Below, piece by piece: positions 16,644 through 26,245 of a stretch of 64,000 nt of DNA. Position 1 is the first letter of the stretch, and each line of letters begins with the position of its first letter. Location of the stretch: assembly GCF_002980555.1 (NCBI RefSeq), contig NZ_PVBT01000005.1, forward strand, positions 1-64,000, read 5' to 3'. Source of the stretch: Phyllobacterium myrsinacearum. Lineage in GTDB: Bacteria; Pseudomonadota; Alphaproteobacteria; Rhizobiales; Rhizobiaceae. A program made the position numbers and the translations under genes. The notes under the pieces were generated by a model that saw only the letters and a list, made by a program, of their open reading frames with translations, was not told where the DNA came from and searched no databases.

Positions 16644-19600
16644 TCATGCCTCGGGCTTGCCGTAGCCGCCGCCCGTCGGCGTGACGATGATGAAGGCTTC
16701 ACCCGCCTCTAGCACGGTGTGCGCACAGCCCTGCAGCGCCTCGACAGCGCCATTGCTGCGGCGCACCGCATTGGAGCCCGTCTGCCCCGGCTCCCCGCCC
16801 TTCAGGCCGAACGGCGCGACACGGCGATGACCGGAAAGAATGGCGAAGTCGAGCTTTTCCTGTGCACGGATCGTCCGCTGCGTGCCATTTCCAGCGGACC
16901 ATTTTCCCTTGCCGCCGGAACCGGCGCGGATGTGGAAATCTTCCAGAACCACCGGGAAACGCGTTTCCAGAATCTCCGGATCGGTCAGCCGGGAGTTGGT
17001 CATGTGGGTGTGGATGGCATCGGCACCGTTATATCCGGGGCCGGCCGGGGCACCGGAGCAGATCGTCTCGTAATACTGGTACTGGTCATTGCCGAAGGTC
17101 AGATTGTTCATCGTTCCCTGCGCGGTAGCCTGCGCGCCCACCGCACCGAACAGGCAGTTCGTGACGGCCTGGCTGACCTCGACATTGCCCGCAACAACCG
17201 CCGCCGGATATTCCGGCGAGAGCATCGTGCCATCGGGGACGATGATGTGGATCGGGCGCAGACACCCGGCATTCATCGGAATGTCGCTCTGCACCAGTGT
17301 GCGGAAGACATAGAGCACAGCAGCGCGTGTCACCGGACGCGGCGCGTTGAAATTGTCGGAACGCTGTTCCGATGTGCCGGTGAAATCCACCGTTACTTCG
17401 CGCGCAACCTTGTCGACCGAGATTTTGACGACGATGCTGCACCCCTGATCCATTTCATAGGTGAAGCTGCCATCCTGCAGCTGGTCGAGGACGCGGCGCA
17501 CGCTCTCGGCGGCATTGTCCTGCACGTGACCCATATAGGCCTCGACGACATCCTCGCCGAAATGGCTGATCATCTTGCGCAGCTCCGCCACGCCCTTTTC
17601 ATTGGCGGCAACCTGCGCCTTCAGGTCATTGACGTTCTGCAACAGCGTGCGCACGGGGTAGCGGGCACCGGTCAGCAGGGCTGCCAGCTCATCCTCGCAG
17701 AAGCGGCCGCGATCGAGCAGCTTGAAATTGTCGATGTAGACGCCTTCTTCTTCAATGTTCGTTGCCAGAGGCGACATGGAGCCCGGCGCGATGCCGCCGA
17801 TATCCGCATGATGGCCACGGCTCGCCACCCAGAAACGGATCGTCGTACCGGCATCGTCGAACACAGGGGTGCAGACCGTCAGGTCCGGCAGGTGCGTACC
17901 GCCATTATAGGGAGCATTGATGAGGAAGACATCGCCGGGATGAATAACCGGATTTTCCCGGATTGCGGCGGCAACCGACGCGTCCATGGAGCCAAGATGC
18001 ACCGGCATATGCGGCGCATTGGCGACAAGATTGCCTTCCGCATCGAAAACGGCGCAGGAGAAATCCAGCCGCTCCTTGATGTTGACGGAATAGGCGGTGT
18101 TCTGCAGCGTCACGCCCATCTGCTCGGCGATCGACATGAAGAGATTGTTGAAAATCTCCAGCATCACCGGATCGGCCTTGGTCCCGATGGCCGAACGGTC
18201 CGGCAGCGCCTTGATGCGCTTGAGAACAATATGGTTCTTGGCCGTCAGTTCCGCCTGCCAGCCGTCCTCGATAACGATGGTCTGGTTCGGCTCGATGATG
18301 ATGGCCGGGCCGGTCAGGCGCTGGCCAGGCTGCATCGCATCGCGCAGCACCACGGCCGCCTCATGCGCGGACCCTTGCGAGTAAAAACGGTTGTGCCGCA
18401 CCGCATCCGGTTCGCCGTTTGCAGTCGCATCGACAGCCGTTTCGGCTTGACCGGCACCGCCTCCGACTGTTTCCACTTCCACCGCGTCGATGACCAGCGC
18501 CTTGTTTTCGGCGACAAATCCAAAACGGCGCTTGTGCAGGATTTCAAATTCGCGCCGCAAACGGCCGATATCGTCATGCGCCGGAAAAGTCGCCTCGACG
18601 GCCAGCACGGTATCCGTACCGGCATAGCGAATATGGGCGCGCACAATGGTGGTGATCTCGCTGTCAGCGATGCCCTGCGCATTGAGCTCGGACAGGCATT
18701 CCCGCTGCAGTTCCGCAGCCAGACCGGCAAGCGGGACGGGGGCGGCCGGATCGAGCGGCACACCCAGCGCCTTCTGCCGGGTCGCCCGGATATCGGCAAG
18801 CCCCATGCCATAGGCCGACAGCAGGCCCGACATCGGATGAACGAGAATGCTCTTCATGCCCAGCGCATCGGCAACCAGACAGGCGTGCTGGCCGCCCGCG
18901 CCGCCAAAACAGCTGAGTGCATAGCGTGTCACATCATAGCCGCGCTGCACCGAGATTTTCTTGATCGCCTCGACCATATTGGCAACGGCAATGCGGATAA
19001 AGCCGTCGGCCACGTCTTCGGGGCTGCGGCCATCGCCGATCCGGCCCGCCAATTCGGCAAAGCGCGAGCGCACGGCATCGACATCCAGCGGCTGGTTCTG
19101 GTCCGGTCCGAAGATCGGCGGGAAGAATTCGGGCAGCAGCTTGCCGACCATGACGTTGGCGTCGGTCACGGCCAGCGGGCCGCCATTGCGGTAGCAGGCG
19201 GGACCGGGATTGGCACCGGCGGAATCCGGGCCGACGCGGAAACGCCCGGCATCGAAATGCAGGATGGACCCGCCACCGGCGGCCACCGTGTGGATAAGCA
19301 TCATCGGCGCACGCACACGCACCCCCGCCACCTCCGTCTCGAAAGCGCGCTCATACTCGCCGTCGAAATGCGCAACGTCCGTCGATGTGCCGCCCATGTC
19401 GAAACCGATGACATTGGGAAAGCCCGCCTCTTCACCCGTCCGGGCCAGGCCGACAACGCCGCCGGCCGGGCCGGACAGGATGGCATCCTTGCCCTGGAAC
19501 ATATCGGCGGCAGTCAGACCGCCCGAGGACATCATGAACATGACGCGCGCGCCGGTGCGGGCAATATCCAGCTCCGCCGACACCTGCGCCACGTAGCGGC

Positions 19601-20261
19601 GCAGGACCGGCGAGAGATAGGCGTCGATGACAGTTGTATCGCCGCGCCCGACCAGCTTGATCAGCGGCGAAACCTCGTGGCTGACGGATACCTGGGTAAA
19701 ACCCATCTCCCGGGCGATCGCGGCCATGGCAGCCTCGTGCGCCGGAAATTTGTAGGCATGCATGAACACGATGGCGAGCGCGTCATAGCCTTCATCCTTC
19801 AACGCTTTCAGGGCGGCGCGCGCCTGCACTTCGTCAAAGGCGGTTTCGACCGTGCCATCGGCGAGCACCCGCTCATTGACCTCGACAACCCGGTCGTAAA
19901 GTGCCTCCGCCTTGATGATCTCGGTGGCAAAGATGTTCTTGCGTTCCTGATAACCAATGCGCAGGGCATCGCGAAAGCCCCTGGTCGTCACGAGGGCAAG
20001 CCGTTCGCCCTTGCGCTCCAGCAGGGCATTGGTGGCAACGGTGGTGCCCATGCGCACTTCGCCGATGCGCCCGGCCGGAATGGCTTCGCCCGGCTTCAGC
20101 CCGAGATGCAGGCGGATGCCCTGTACGGCGGCGTCCTTGTAGGCCTCGGGATTCTCGGACAGTACCTTGCGGGCATGCAGCGTGCCGTGCGGATCGCGCC
20201 CGATGACATCGGTAAACGTGCCGCCCCGGTCGACCCAGAAATCCCAGCTTCCGATGCTCAT
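16644..20261 (-). CDS. 5-oxoprolinase / N-methylhydantoinase, fused A and B halves
   Basis: This protein of about 1205 residues belongs to the ATP-dependent 5-oxoprolinase/hydantoinase family, which opens the ring of 5-oxoproline (pyroglutamate) or a hydantoin. The N-terminal half is the HyuA-type ATPase ([11 protein letters not shown] at the start; [31 protein letters not shown]). The C-terminal half, from about residue 700, is HyuB ([41 protein letters not shown]). The fusion is as in eukaryotic-type 5-oxoprolinase. The ATG at 20261 is preceded by AAGAGGAG seven bases away; the frame is open 15 codons further up without such a site. It diverges from an ABC transporter operon. Oxoproline versus hydantoin specificity cannot be read from sequence. 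Confidence 0.9.
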   Translation of the reverse strand: MSIGSWDFWVDRGGTFTDVIGRDPHGTLHARKVLSENPEAYKDAAVQGIRLHLGLKPGEAIPAGRIGEVRMGTTVATNALLERKGERLALVTTRGFRDALRIGYQERKNIFATEIIKAEALYDRVVEVNERVLADGTVETAFDEVQARAALKALKDEGYDALAIVFMHAYKFPAHEAAMAAIAREMGFTQVSVSHEVSPLIKLVGRGDTTVIDAYLSPVLRRYVAQVSAELDIARTGARVMFMMSSGGLTAADMFQGKDAILSGPAGGVVGLARTGEEAGFPNVIGFDMGGTSTDVAHFDGEYERAFETEVAGVRVRAPMMLIHTVAAGGGSILHFDAGRFRVGPDSAGANPGPACYRNGGPLAVTDANVMVGKLLPEFFPPIFGPDQNQPLDVDAVRSRFAELAGRIGDGRSPEDVADGFIRIAVANMVEAIKKISVQRGYDVTRYALSCFGGAGGQHACLVADALGMKSILVHPMSGLLSAYGMGLADIRATRQKALGVPLDPAAPVPLAGLAAELQRECLSELNAQGIADSEITTIVRAHIRYAGTDTVLAVEATFPAHDDIGRLRREFEILHKRRFGFVAENKALVIDAVEVETVGGGAGQAETAVDATANGEPDAVRHNRFYSQGSAHEAAVVLRDAMQPGQRLTGPAIIIEPNQTIVIEDGWQAELTAKNHIVLKRIKALPDRSAIGTKADPVMLEIFNNLFMSIAEQMGVTLQNTAYSVNIKERLDFSCAVFDAEGNLVANAPHMPVHLGSMDASVAAAIRENPVIHPGDVFLINAPYNGGTHLPDLTVCTPVFDDAGTTIRFWVASRGHHADIGGIAPGSMSPLATNIEEEGVYIDNFKLLDRGRFCEDELAALLTGARYPVRTLLQNVNDLKAQVAANEKGVAELRKMISHFGEDVVEAYMGHVQDNAAESVRRVLDQLQDGSFTYEMDQGCSIVVKISVDKVAREVTVDFTGTSEQRSDNFNAPRPVTRAAVLYVFRTLVQSDIPMNAGCLRPIHIIVPDGTMLSPEYPAAVVAGNVEVSQAVTNCLFGAVGAQATAQGTMNNLTFGNDQYQYYETICSGAPAGPGYNGADAIHTHMTNSRLTDPEILETRFPVVLEDFHIRAGSGGKGKWSAGNGTQRTIRAQEKLDFAILSGHRRVAPFGLKGGEPGQTGSNAVRRSNGAVEALQGCAHTVLEAGEAFIIVTPTGGGYGKPEA

Positions 20262-20325
20262 CCCGCACTCCTCTTGATCGACTGCCACATTTGTAAGCAT
20301 GCTCAATTAATAGACTATGGCGTCA

Positions 20326-20340
20326 TTGACAATATGTCGA
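20326..20340. promoter_or_regulatory. Inverted repeat in the oxoprolinase/regulator divergent gap
   Basis: TTGACA-ATA-TGTCGA has a single mismatch between its arms. It lies in the 120-base gap between the divergent oxoprolinase and MarR-like regulator genes and could be the operator of that regulator. Support is only by position and symmetry. Confidence 0.35.
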
Positions 20341-20381
20341 TAAAATGATGATATAAATTCGTCAAGGCGGAGGCAAGCAGA

Positions 20382-20969
20382 ATGACGACTGGTCCGAAAG
20401 ACCACACCACGGCGGATCTCGAACAATTTGCAACGGCACTGCCGAAGCATCTCAAACCCGTCTCCTCCATTGGCCCCATTGTCTCGTCAGCCCATCTTGC
20501 CGAAGGCGGTTCGCCCGGCCTTTCCGAAGTCGAATACGGCATGATCCTCGCCTCCCATGCCTTTTCCCGCTGGATGGTGCGCTGCATGGCAGCCGCAGGA
20601 CTGCCGGGACTTTCGGCTACGGAAATTCTCATTCTTCACTCCGTCCGGCATCGCGGCCGCGAGAAGAAACTCGCCGACATCTGCCTGGTTCTCGATATCG
20701 AAGACACGCATGTCGCCACCTATGCCATCCGCAAGCTGGAAGCGGCCGGACTTGTCACCACCGGCAAGGCTGCCAAGGAAAAGACGATCAAGATCACCAA
20801 TAAGGGTGCCGATGCCTGCACGCGCTACGCCCAGATCCGCGAGCGGCTGTTTGTGGCATCGACGACCAATGCCCGGCCAGCCGAGGATACGCTGTCTGAA
20901 ATCGCTGCCGTCCTGCGCTTTCTCTCCGGCGCCTATGATCAGGCAGCCCGCGCTGCCACCACACTTTAA
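20382..20969 (+). CDS. MarR-like winged-helix regulator
   Basis: This 195-residue predicted transcription regulator resembles the MarR-like group COG5631. A winged-helix domain spans about residues 80-150 (LSATEILILHSVRHRGREKKLADICLVLDIEDTHVATYAIRKLEAAGLV). It is preceded by a helix containing HAFSRWMVRCMAAAGLPGLS. The ATG at 20382 has GGCGGAGG upstream. It is the first gene of the plus-strand ABC transporter/M14 operon and diverges from the oxoprolinase gene, so it probably controls both. The inducer may be the transported peptide or its breakdown product. Confidence 0.8.
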   Translation: MTTGPKDHTTADLEQFATALPKHLKPVSSIGPIVSSAHLAEGGSPGLSEVEYGMILASHAFSRWMVRCMAAAGLPGLSATEILILHSVRHRGREKKLADICLVLDIEDTHVATYAIRKLEAAGLVTTGKAAKEKTIKITNKGADACTRYAQIRERLFVASTTNARPAEDTLSEIAAVLRFLSGAYDQAARAATTL

Positions 20970-20984
20970 TACAAGGATTATTGC

Positions 20985-22817
20985 GTGACCGGTGAACCCT
21001 CTCCCCCGCTCCTGGCCGTGGACAATCTTTCCGTTGCCTTTGGTCCGTCGCGTGTTGTGGAGAATTTGAGCTTTTCGGTGCAAGCCGGGCGCACGCTCGC
21101 CATTGTCGGCGAATCCGGATCGGGCAAGTCCGTCACCTCGCTTTCCGTCATGCGGCTTGCCGACATGATGGGCGGCCAGTTCCCCACCGGCCAGGTGCTG
21201 TTCGAAAGCCGCCAGGGACGGATCGACCTGACCACCGCCACACAGAAAACCATGCGCGGCATTCGCGGCAAGGAGATCGCCATGATCTTCCAGGAGCCGA
21301 TGACCTCGCTCAATCCGGTGTTCACCATCGGCGACCAGATCGCCGAAGTTCTGATCCTGCACGAGGGCATGTCCAAACAGGCGGCGCTGGCCGAGGCCAA
21401 AAGGCTTCTCGATATGGTGCGCCTGCCCGATGCTGCCAATCTGCTCGCCCGTTACCCGCACCAGCTGTCCGGCGGCATGCGTCAGCGCGTCATGATCGCT
21501 ATGGCACTTGCCTGCCGTCCGAAACTGCTGATCGCCGATGAGCCGACAACTGCCCTCGATGTCACCATTCAGGCGCAGATTCTGACCATCATCCGCGAGT
21601 TGCAGACCGAACTCGGCATGGCGGTGATCTTCATCACCCACGACATGGGCGTTGTCGCCGAAATGGCCGACGACGTAGTGGTGATGTGGAAAGGCCGAAA
21701 GGTGGAAGAAGGCACGGTTGCCGACATTTTTGCCCGCCCGCAGCATCCCTATACCCAGACCCTGCTCGCCGCCGTACCGAAACTCGGCAGCATGACCGGA
21801 GAGGCTTTTCCCAAGCGCCTGCCGCTGACGGTCATGGACGGTGACACACCCCGCCTTGTCGGCGGCGAGCATGTTCAGGACACGGCCCGCTACGGCCTGC
21901 CGCCTGTCCTTTCCGTCCGCGACCTCGTCACGCGCTTCAACATCAAGAAGGGCATTTTCGGCGGCGTTACCCACCGGGTCCATGCGGTTGAGAAGGTCTC
22001 GTTCGACATCCATCCCGGCGAAACCCTTGCGCTTGTCGGTGAGTCCGGTTCCGGGAAATCCACCATCGGCCGGACGATCCAGCAGCTGCAGAAGGAAACA
22101 TCAGGCACCATTCTGTTTGGCGGGCGTCCCGTTTCGTCGATGAATGGCACCGAACGGCAAAAGCTGCGGCAGGAAATCCAGTATATTTTCCAGGACCCGT
22201 TTGCCTCGCTCGATCCGCGCAAGACCGTCGGCTTCTCCATTGCCGAACCCATCCGCACCCACGCATTGATCGACGGAAGCAAGCCCATCCAGAAACGGGT
22301 CGATGAATTGCTGGAACGGGTCGGCCTGACCAGCGCCCATGCCAGCCGCTATCCGCACGAGTTTTCCGGCGGCCAGCGCCAGCGCGTCTGCATTGCCCGC
22401 GCGCTCGCGTCCAATCCGAAACTGATCATTGCCGACGAGGCACTGTCGGCGCTCGATGTTTCCATTCAGGCGCAAATCCTCAACCTGTTCATGGAATTGC
22501 AGGAACAGCAGGGCCTCTCCTATCTCTTCATCAGCCATGACATGGCTGTCGTTGAAAAGATGAGTCACCGGGTCGCCGTCCTTTATCTGGGCCAGGTCGT
22601 GGAGATCGGTACCCGCCAGCAGATTTTCGAAACACCGGCGCATCCCTATACACAGCGCCTTTTGTCGGCAGTCCCCGTGGCTGATCCGGCACGTGCCCGC
22701 AACCGCGCCATGCTGGAAGGTGAAATACCAAGCCCCATTCGCCGCGTCGGCGACGAACCGGCCATTTTCAAGCGAACCGAAATTGCACCCGGCCACTTTG
22801 TGGCGAGTGCCGCCTGA
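20985..22817 (+). CDS. Dipeptide-type ABC transporter ATPase, fused DppD-DppF
   Basis: This 610-residue protein has two complete ABC ATPase domains joined in one chain. The first has Walker A GESGSGKS, signature [15 protein letters not shown] and Walker [13 protein letters not shown]. The second has [24 protein letters not shown] and [12 protein letters not shown]. Both carry the oligopeptide-transporter C-terminal extension ([14 protein letters not shown] and [16 protein letters not shown]). It energises uptake with the permeases and binding protein encoded next. The start is a GTG at 20985, 15 bases after the regulator stop. Fused DppDF proteins are common in alphaproteobacterial peptide transporters. 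The exact substrate is unknown. Confidence 0.93.
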   Translation: MTGEPSPPLLAVDNLSVAFGPSRVVENLSFSVQAGRTLAIVGESGSGKSVTSLSVMRLADMMGGQFPTGQVLFESRQGRIDLTTATQKTMRGIRGKEIAMIFQEPMTSLNPVFTIGDQIAEVLILHEGMSKQAALAEAKRLLDMVRLPDAANLLARYPHQLSGGMRQRVMIAMALACRPKLLIADEPTTALDVTIQAQILTIIRELQTELGMAVIFITHDMGVVAEMADDVVVMWKGRKVEEGTVADIFARPQHPYTQTLLAAVPKLGSMTGEAFPKRLPLTVMDGDTPRLVGGEHVQDTARYGLPPVLSVRDLVTRFNIKKGIFGGVTHRVHAVEKVSFDIHPGETLALVGESGSGKSTIGRTIQQLQKETSGTILFGGRPVSSMNGTERQKLRQEIQYIFQDPFASLDPRKTVGFSIAEPIRTHALIDGSKPIQKRVDELLERVGLTSAHASRYPHEFSGGQRQRVCIARALASNPKLIIADEALSALDVSIQAQILNLFMELQEQQGLSYLFISHDMAVVEKMSHRVAVLYLGQVVEIGTRQQIFETPAHPYTQRLLSAVPVADPARARNRAMLEGEIPSPIRRVGDEPAIFKRTEIAPGHFVASAA

Positions 22818-22853
22818 ACCACAACGTCTATATATAATGAGGAGAACACCACA

Positions 22854-24389
22854 ATGATAAGAACACGACGGGGAATACATGCAGCGTTTCTGGCGCTGGG
22901 TCTGGCAGGCACAGCCTTGCTCGCGGCGCCCGCATGGGCGGCGGGTACGCTGACCATTTCGTCACCGCAAGACCCGGGCAGCTGGGATCCGATCGATACG
23001 TTTCTCGTCAACTGGGCCTCGGTTGCCACCAATATCTATGACGGCCTGACCTATCGCGGCGCCGATTTGAAACTGGTGCCCGGCCTTGCCACCGCCTGGG
23101 AAGAACTCGACGACGGCAAGCGCATCCGCTTCACCCTGCGCGAAGGCGTGAAATTCCACGACGGCGAGCCCTTCAATGCGGAAGCGGTCAAATTCACCTT
23201 TGACCGTCTTCTCGGCGAAGAAGGCAAGAAGGGTCCGCAGCGTTCCAACTATGCTGCCATTGACAAGGTGGAAATCATCGACGCCAAGACCGTCGATTTC
23301 CACCTGAGGGCGCCGGACCCGGTGCTTCTGACCAAGCTCGCCGGCTACGGCGCCATGATCGTGCCGCCGAAATACATCCAGGAAAAGGGTGACGATTATT
23401 TCAACGCCCATCCCGTTGGCACAGGCCCGTTCAAGGTCACATCCTACGAGCCCAAGATCGGCATCAAGCTCGAAGCCTTTGCCGACCATTGGGGCGGCGC
23501 ACCCAAACTCTCCAACCTCGAATACCGCTTTATCGCCGAACCCGCGACGGCCGTGGCCGAACTGCAGGCAGGCCGCGTCGATCTGGTCATTCCACCCACA
23601 ATCCCGGTCGGCATGATCCCGACCATCCAGGCCGATCCGAAGCTGGAGGTGGTCAGCACCGCCGGACCGACCGTCTATGCCCTGCGCTTCAACACCAAGA
23701 GCGGCCCGACAGCCGACGAGCGGGTGCGCAAGGCGCTGATCCTTGGCGTTGATCGCGATGCGATTATCAAGACCATCCTTGGCGGCCAGGCGGCGCCCAT
23801 TGCCAGCTTCCAGGGCGCTCTGTCCTTCGGCAACGATCCCGCCATGAAGCCGCTGCCCTACGATCCGGAAAAAGCCAAAGCCCTGTTGAAGGAAGCCGGC
23901 ATTGCAACCGGCACCACGCTGCAGATCGACGTGCGCGGCAACGACTCCACGTTCAACGAGGTGTCGCAGGCCATCGCCAGCTATCTCCAGGTCATCGGGC
24001 TCAACGCCACGATCAAGCCCTACGAAACCAACGTCCTGCTCAACGACATCATCCCGGCGGGCAAGACCGGCGCGATGTTCGAACAGGCATGGGGCGGCTG
24101 GACGCTCGACTACGACAACACCGCCTATTCCATGTATCACTCGGGTGAAAAGTGGAACCCCTATGACAGCGATCCCAAGCTCGATGCGCTGCTGGAATCG
24201 CAGCGCTCCATTACCGACCGGGCAAAGCGCGAGGAAATCCTCCAGTCGATCGCCCACTACACGGCGGATCGGGCGCTGGAAATCCCGCTCTACAATTACA
24301 ATGCGATTTTCGGCGTGAGCAAGCGCGTGAAGAATTTTACGCCTGTCCCCGACAGCCGCCTGCGGCTGACGGATGTCACGGTCGAGTAG
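22854..24389 (+). CDS. Periplasmic peptide-binding protein (SBP family 5)
   Basis: This 511-residue solute-binding protein has a signal peptide (about 1-28, ending APAWAA). The mature N-terminus TLTISSPQDPGSWDPIDTF and the block VPGLATAWEELDDGKRIRFTLREGVKFHDGEPFNAEAVKFTFDRLL are the family 5 signature. This family delivers di- and oligopeptides, opines, nickel or similar ligands to DppBC-type permeases. A good ribosome site (GAGGAG) precedes the ATG at 22854. The ligand is unknown; the neighbouring oxoprolinase and carboxypeptidase suggest glutamyl or pyroglutamyl compounds. Confidence 0.92.
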   Translation: MIRTRRGIHAAFLALGLAGTALLAAPAWAAGTLTISSPQDPGSWDPIDTFLVNWASVATNIYDGLTYRGADLKLVPGLATAWEELDDGKRIRFTLREGVKFHDGEPFNAEAVKFTFDRLLGEEGKKGPQRSNYAAIDKVEIIDAKTVDFHLRAPDPVLLTKLAGYGAMIVPPKYIQEKGDDYFNAHPVGTGPFKVTSYEPKIGIKLEAFADHWGGAPKLSNLEYRFIAEPATAVAELQAGRVDLVIPPTIPVGMIPTIQADPKLEVVSTAGPTVYALRFNTKSGPTADERVRKALILGVDRDAIIKTILGGQAAPIASFQGALSFGNDPAMKPLPYDPEKAKALLKEAGIATGTTLQIDVRGNDSTFNEVSQAIASYLQVIGLNATIKPYETNVLLNDIIPAGKTGAMFEQAWGGWTLDYDNTAYSMYHSGEKWNPYDSDPKLDALLESQRSITDRAKREEILQSIAHYTADRALEIPLYNYNAIFGVSKRVKNFTPVPDSRLRLTDVTVE

Positions 24390-24446
24390 CAAAACAGGCC
24401 CGTCGCCTTGCAAGGGGCGGCGGGCCAAGGATTGAAGGATAGAGAC

Positions 24447-25370
24447 GTGGCTGGTTTTCTCATCAAACGCTTTCTGCAGGCGATCTTCGTCGTCATCGTC
24501 GTGACGCTCATCGTGGCATTCGCCATTCGCCTCACCGGCGATCCGGCGCTGATGCTGACGCAAGGCGCCGGCAGCGTCACCGAGGCGGACCTTGTCCGCA
24601 TCCGCGAGGCGCTTGGTCTCAACCAGCCGTTTCTTGTCCAGTATTTCGGCTTCATCAAGGGGCTGTTCACGCTCGATTTCGGCCGCAGCTTCCTTGGCGG
24701 CACGAAGGTATCCACCCTGCTTGCCGCCGCCTTGCCCGCGACGCTGCTTCTTGCCTTCTCCTCCCTGATCGTCTCCATCGCCATTTCCATTCCGCTCGGC
24801 ATCAAGGCAGCGACGGCGCGCGGCAAGTGGGCGGATCAGGCGATCCGCATTCTGTCGCTGGTCGGCCTGTCCTTCCCGAATTTCTGGCTGGCGCTGATGC
24901 TGGTGCTTTTGTTCGCCATCACGTTGAAATGGCTGCCGCCGAGCGGCATGAACGGTTTCGAGAGCTTCATCATGCCCGCCGTGACCATGGGCATCATCCT
25001 CACCGCCACCAATGTGCGCCTGGTGCGCACCGCCATGCTGGAAACCCTCAATTCACAATACATCATGGTTGCCCGGGCCAAGGGCCTCAGCGAGAATGTC
25101 GTGCTGTACAAGCATGCATTGCGCAATTGCGCCATTCCGCTCATCACCTATTTCGGCCTGCAGTTCGGCGGCCTGCTCGGCGGCATCGTGGTGGTCGAGC
25201 GCGTATTCAACTGGCCGGGTCTTGGCACACTCGCATTCGATGCCGTCGGCGCGCGCGACTATCCCGTGCTGCAGGCGGTCATCACGGTCCTTTCCCTGAT
25301 GATCATCGGCGTCAATCTTCTCGTCGACATCGCCTATGGCCTTGTCGACCCGCGCATCCGGACGGAGTAA
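24447..25370 (+). CDS. Dipeptide-type ABC permease, DppB-like
   Basis: This is the first of two membrane permease subunits, about 307 residues with six predicted helices. The inner-membrane EAA loop is visible in VARAKGLSENVVLYKHALRNCAIPLITYFG. A GTG at 24447 is chosen as start because AAGGA lies seven bases before it and the protein then begins VAGFLIKRFLQAIFVVIVV, the usual DppB N-terminus. An upstream TTG (24408) is open but lacks a ribosome site. It follows the binding-protein gene and is five bases from the next permease. Confidence 0.92.
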   Translation: MAGFLIKRFLQAIFVVIVVTLIVAFAIRLTGDPALMLTQGAGSVTEADLVRIREALGLNQPFLVQYFGFIKGLFTLDFGRSFLGGTKVSTLLAAALPATLLLAFSSLIVSIAISIPLGIKAATARGKWADQAIRILSLVGLSFPNFWLALMLVLLFAITLKWLPPSGMNGFESFIMPAVTMGIILTATNVRLVRTAMLETLNSQYIMVARAKGLSENVVLYKHALRNCAIPLITYFGLQFGGLLGGIVVVERVFNWPGLGTLAFDAVGARDYPVLQAVITVLSLMIIGVNLLVDIAYGLVDPRIRTE

Positions 25371-25374
25371 GCCC

Positions 25375-26229
25375 ATGTCTGCCGTAGCCTCCACCCCTCG
25401 ATTTGCGCGGTTCCGCAATCTGGAATTTATTCTCGGCGCGCTGCTCGCCGGCGGCATGTGCCTCGCCGTCATCTTCTCCAGCGCCATCTTCCCGGGCGGC
25501 GCCGAAAAGATCGACCTGATGGCGCGCTTGCTGCCGCCCTTCATGAAATGGGCACACCCCTTCGGCACCGACCCGCTCGGCCGGGACGTGCTGGCACGCG
25601 TGATCACCGGCGGCAAGATTTCGCTGCAGGTCGGCTTCATCTCCGTTGCCGGCGCCGTCATCATCGGCGTGGTGATGGGCCTGATCTCCGGTTATTACCG
25701 CGGTTTCTGGGACATGGTGGTGATGCGGTTTGCCGATGTGCAGCTCGCCATGCCGTTCATCCTCCTTGCCATCACTTTCATTGCCATTGCCGGCGGCGGC
25801 CTGACCAACATGATCATCCTGCTGATCGTCTCGCAATGGGTGCAGTATGCCCGGCTGGTGCGCGGCTCTGTGCTGTCGCTGCGGGACCGGGAATTCATCC
25901 TCTCGGCGCGCGCCATCGGCGTGAAAGACCACCGTATTCTGTTCCAGCATCTGCTGCCGAACCTGATCGGGCCGGTCATCGTGCTGATGACCCTGAACGT
26001 TGCCACCAATATCCTGCTGGAGAGCAGCCTGACCTTTCTCGGCCTTGGCGTCGACCCGTTGATCCCGAGCTGGGGCGGCATGCTTGCGGACGGGCGCACC
26101 TATCTGCAGAATGCCTGGTGGGTCAGCGTCTTTCCCGGCCTTGCCATTCTCCTGACCGTACTGGGCTTGAACCTTCTGGGCGATTGGCTGCGCGACAGCC
26201 TTGATCCCACCGGACGAACATCGCGCTAA
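25375..26229 (+). CDS. Dipeptide-type ABC permease, DppC-like
   Basis: This is the second permease subunit, 284 residues from the ATG at 25375 (MSAVASTPRFARFRN). The signature FGTDPLGRDVLARVITGGKISLQVG and the EAA loop SARAIGVKDHRILFQHLLPNLIGPVIV identify a DppC-type protein. It ends 16 bases before the M14 enzyme gene, so transporter and enzyme should share a transcript. Confidence 0.92.
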   Translation: MSAVASTPRFARFRNLEFILGALLAGGMCLAVIFSSAIFPGGAEKIDLMARLLPPFMKWAHPFGTDPLGRDVLARVITGGKISLQVGFISVAGAVIIGVVMGLISGYYRGFWDMVVMRFADVQLAMPFILLAITFIAIAGGGLTNMIILLIVSQWVQYARLVRGSVLSLRDREFILSARAIGVKDHRILFQHLLPNLIGPVIVLMTLNVATNILLESSLTFLGLGVDPLIPSWGGMLADGRTYLQNAWWVSVFPGLAILLTVLGLNLLGDWLRDSLDPTGRTSR

Positions 26230-26245
26230 TCAACAGTGAATTGAA

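Noticed and set aside
16719-20348. A 1209-codon open frame on the plus strand, opposite the oxoprolinase gene
   Set aside because: It mirrors the real gene codon for codon, as expected from high GC at third positions. It is rich in Arg, His and Gly, has no recognisable domain, and the minus-strand protein is a clear family member.
20487-22013. A 508-codon minus-strand open frame across the MarR-like regulator and ABC ATPase genes
   Set aside because: It crosses two real genes on the other strand and has no family features.
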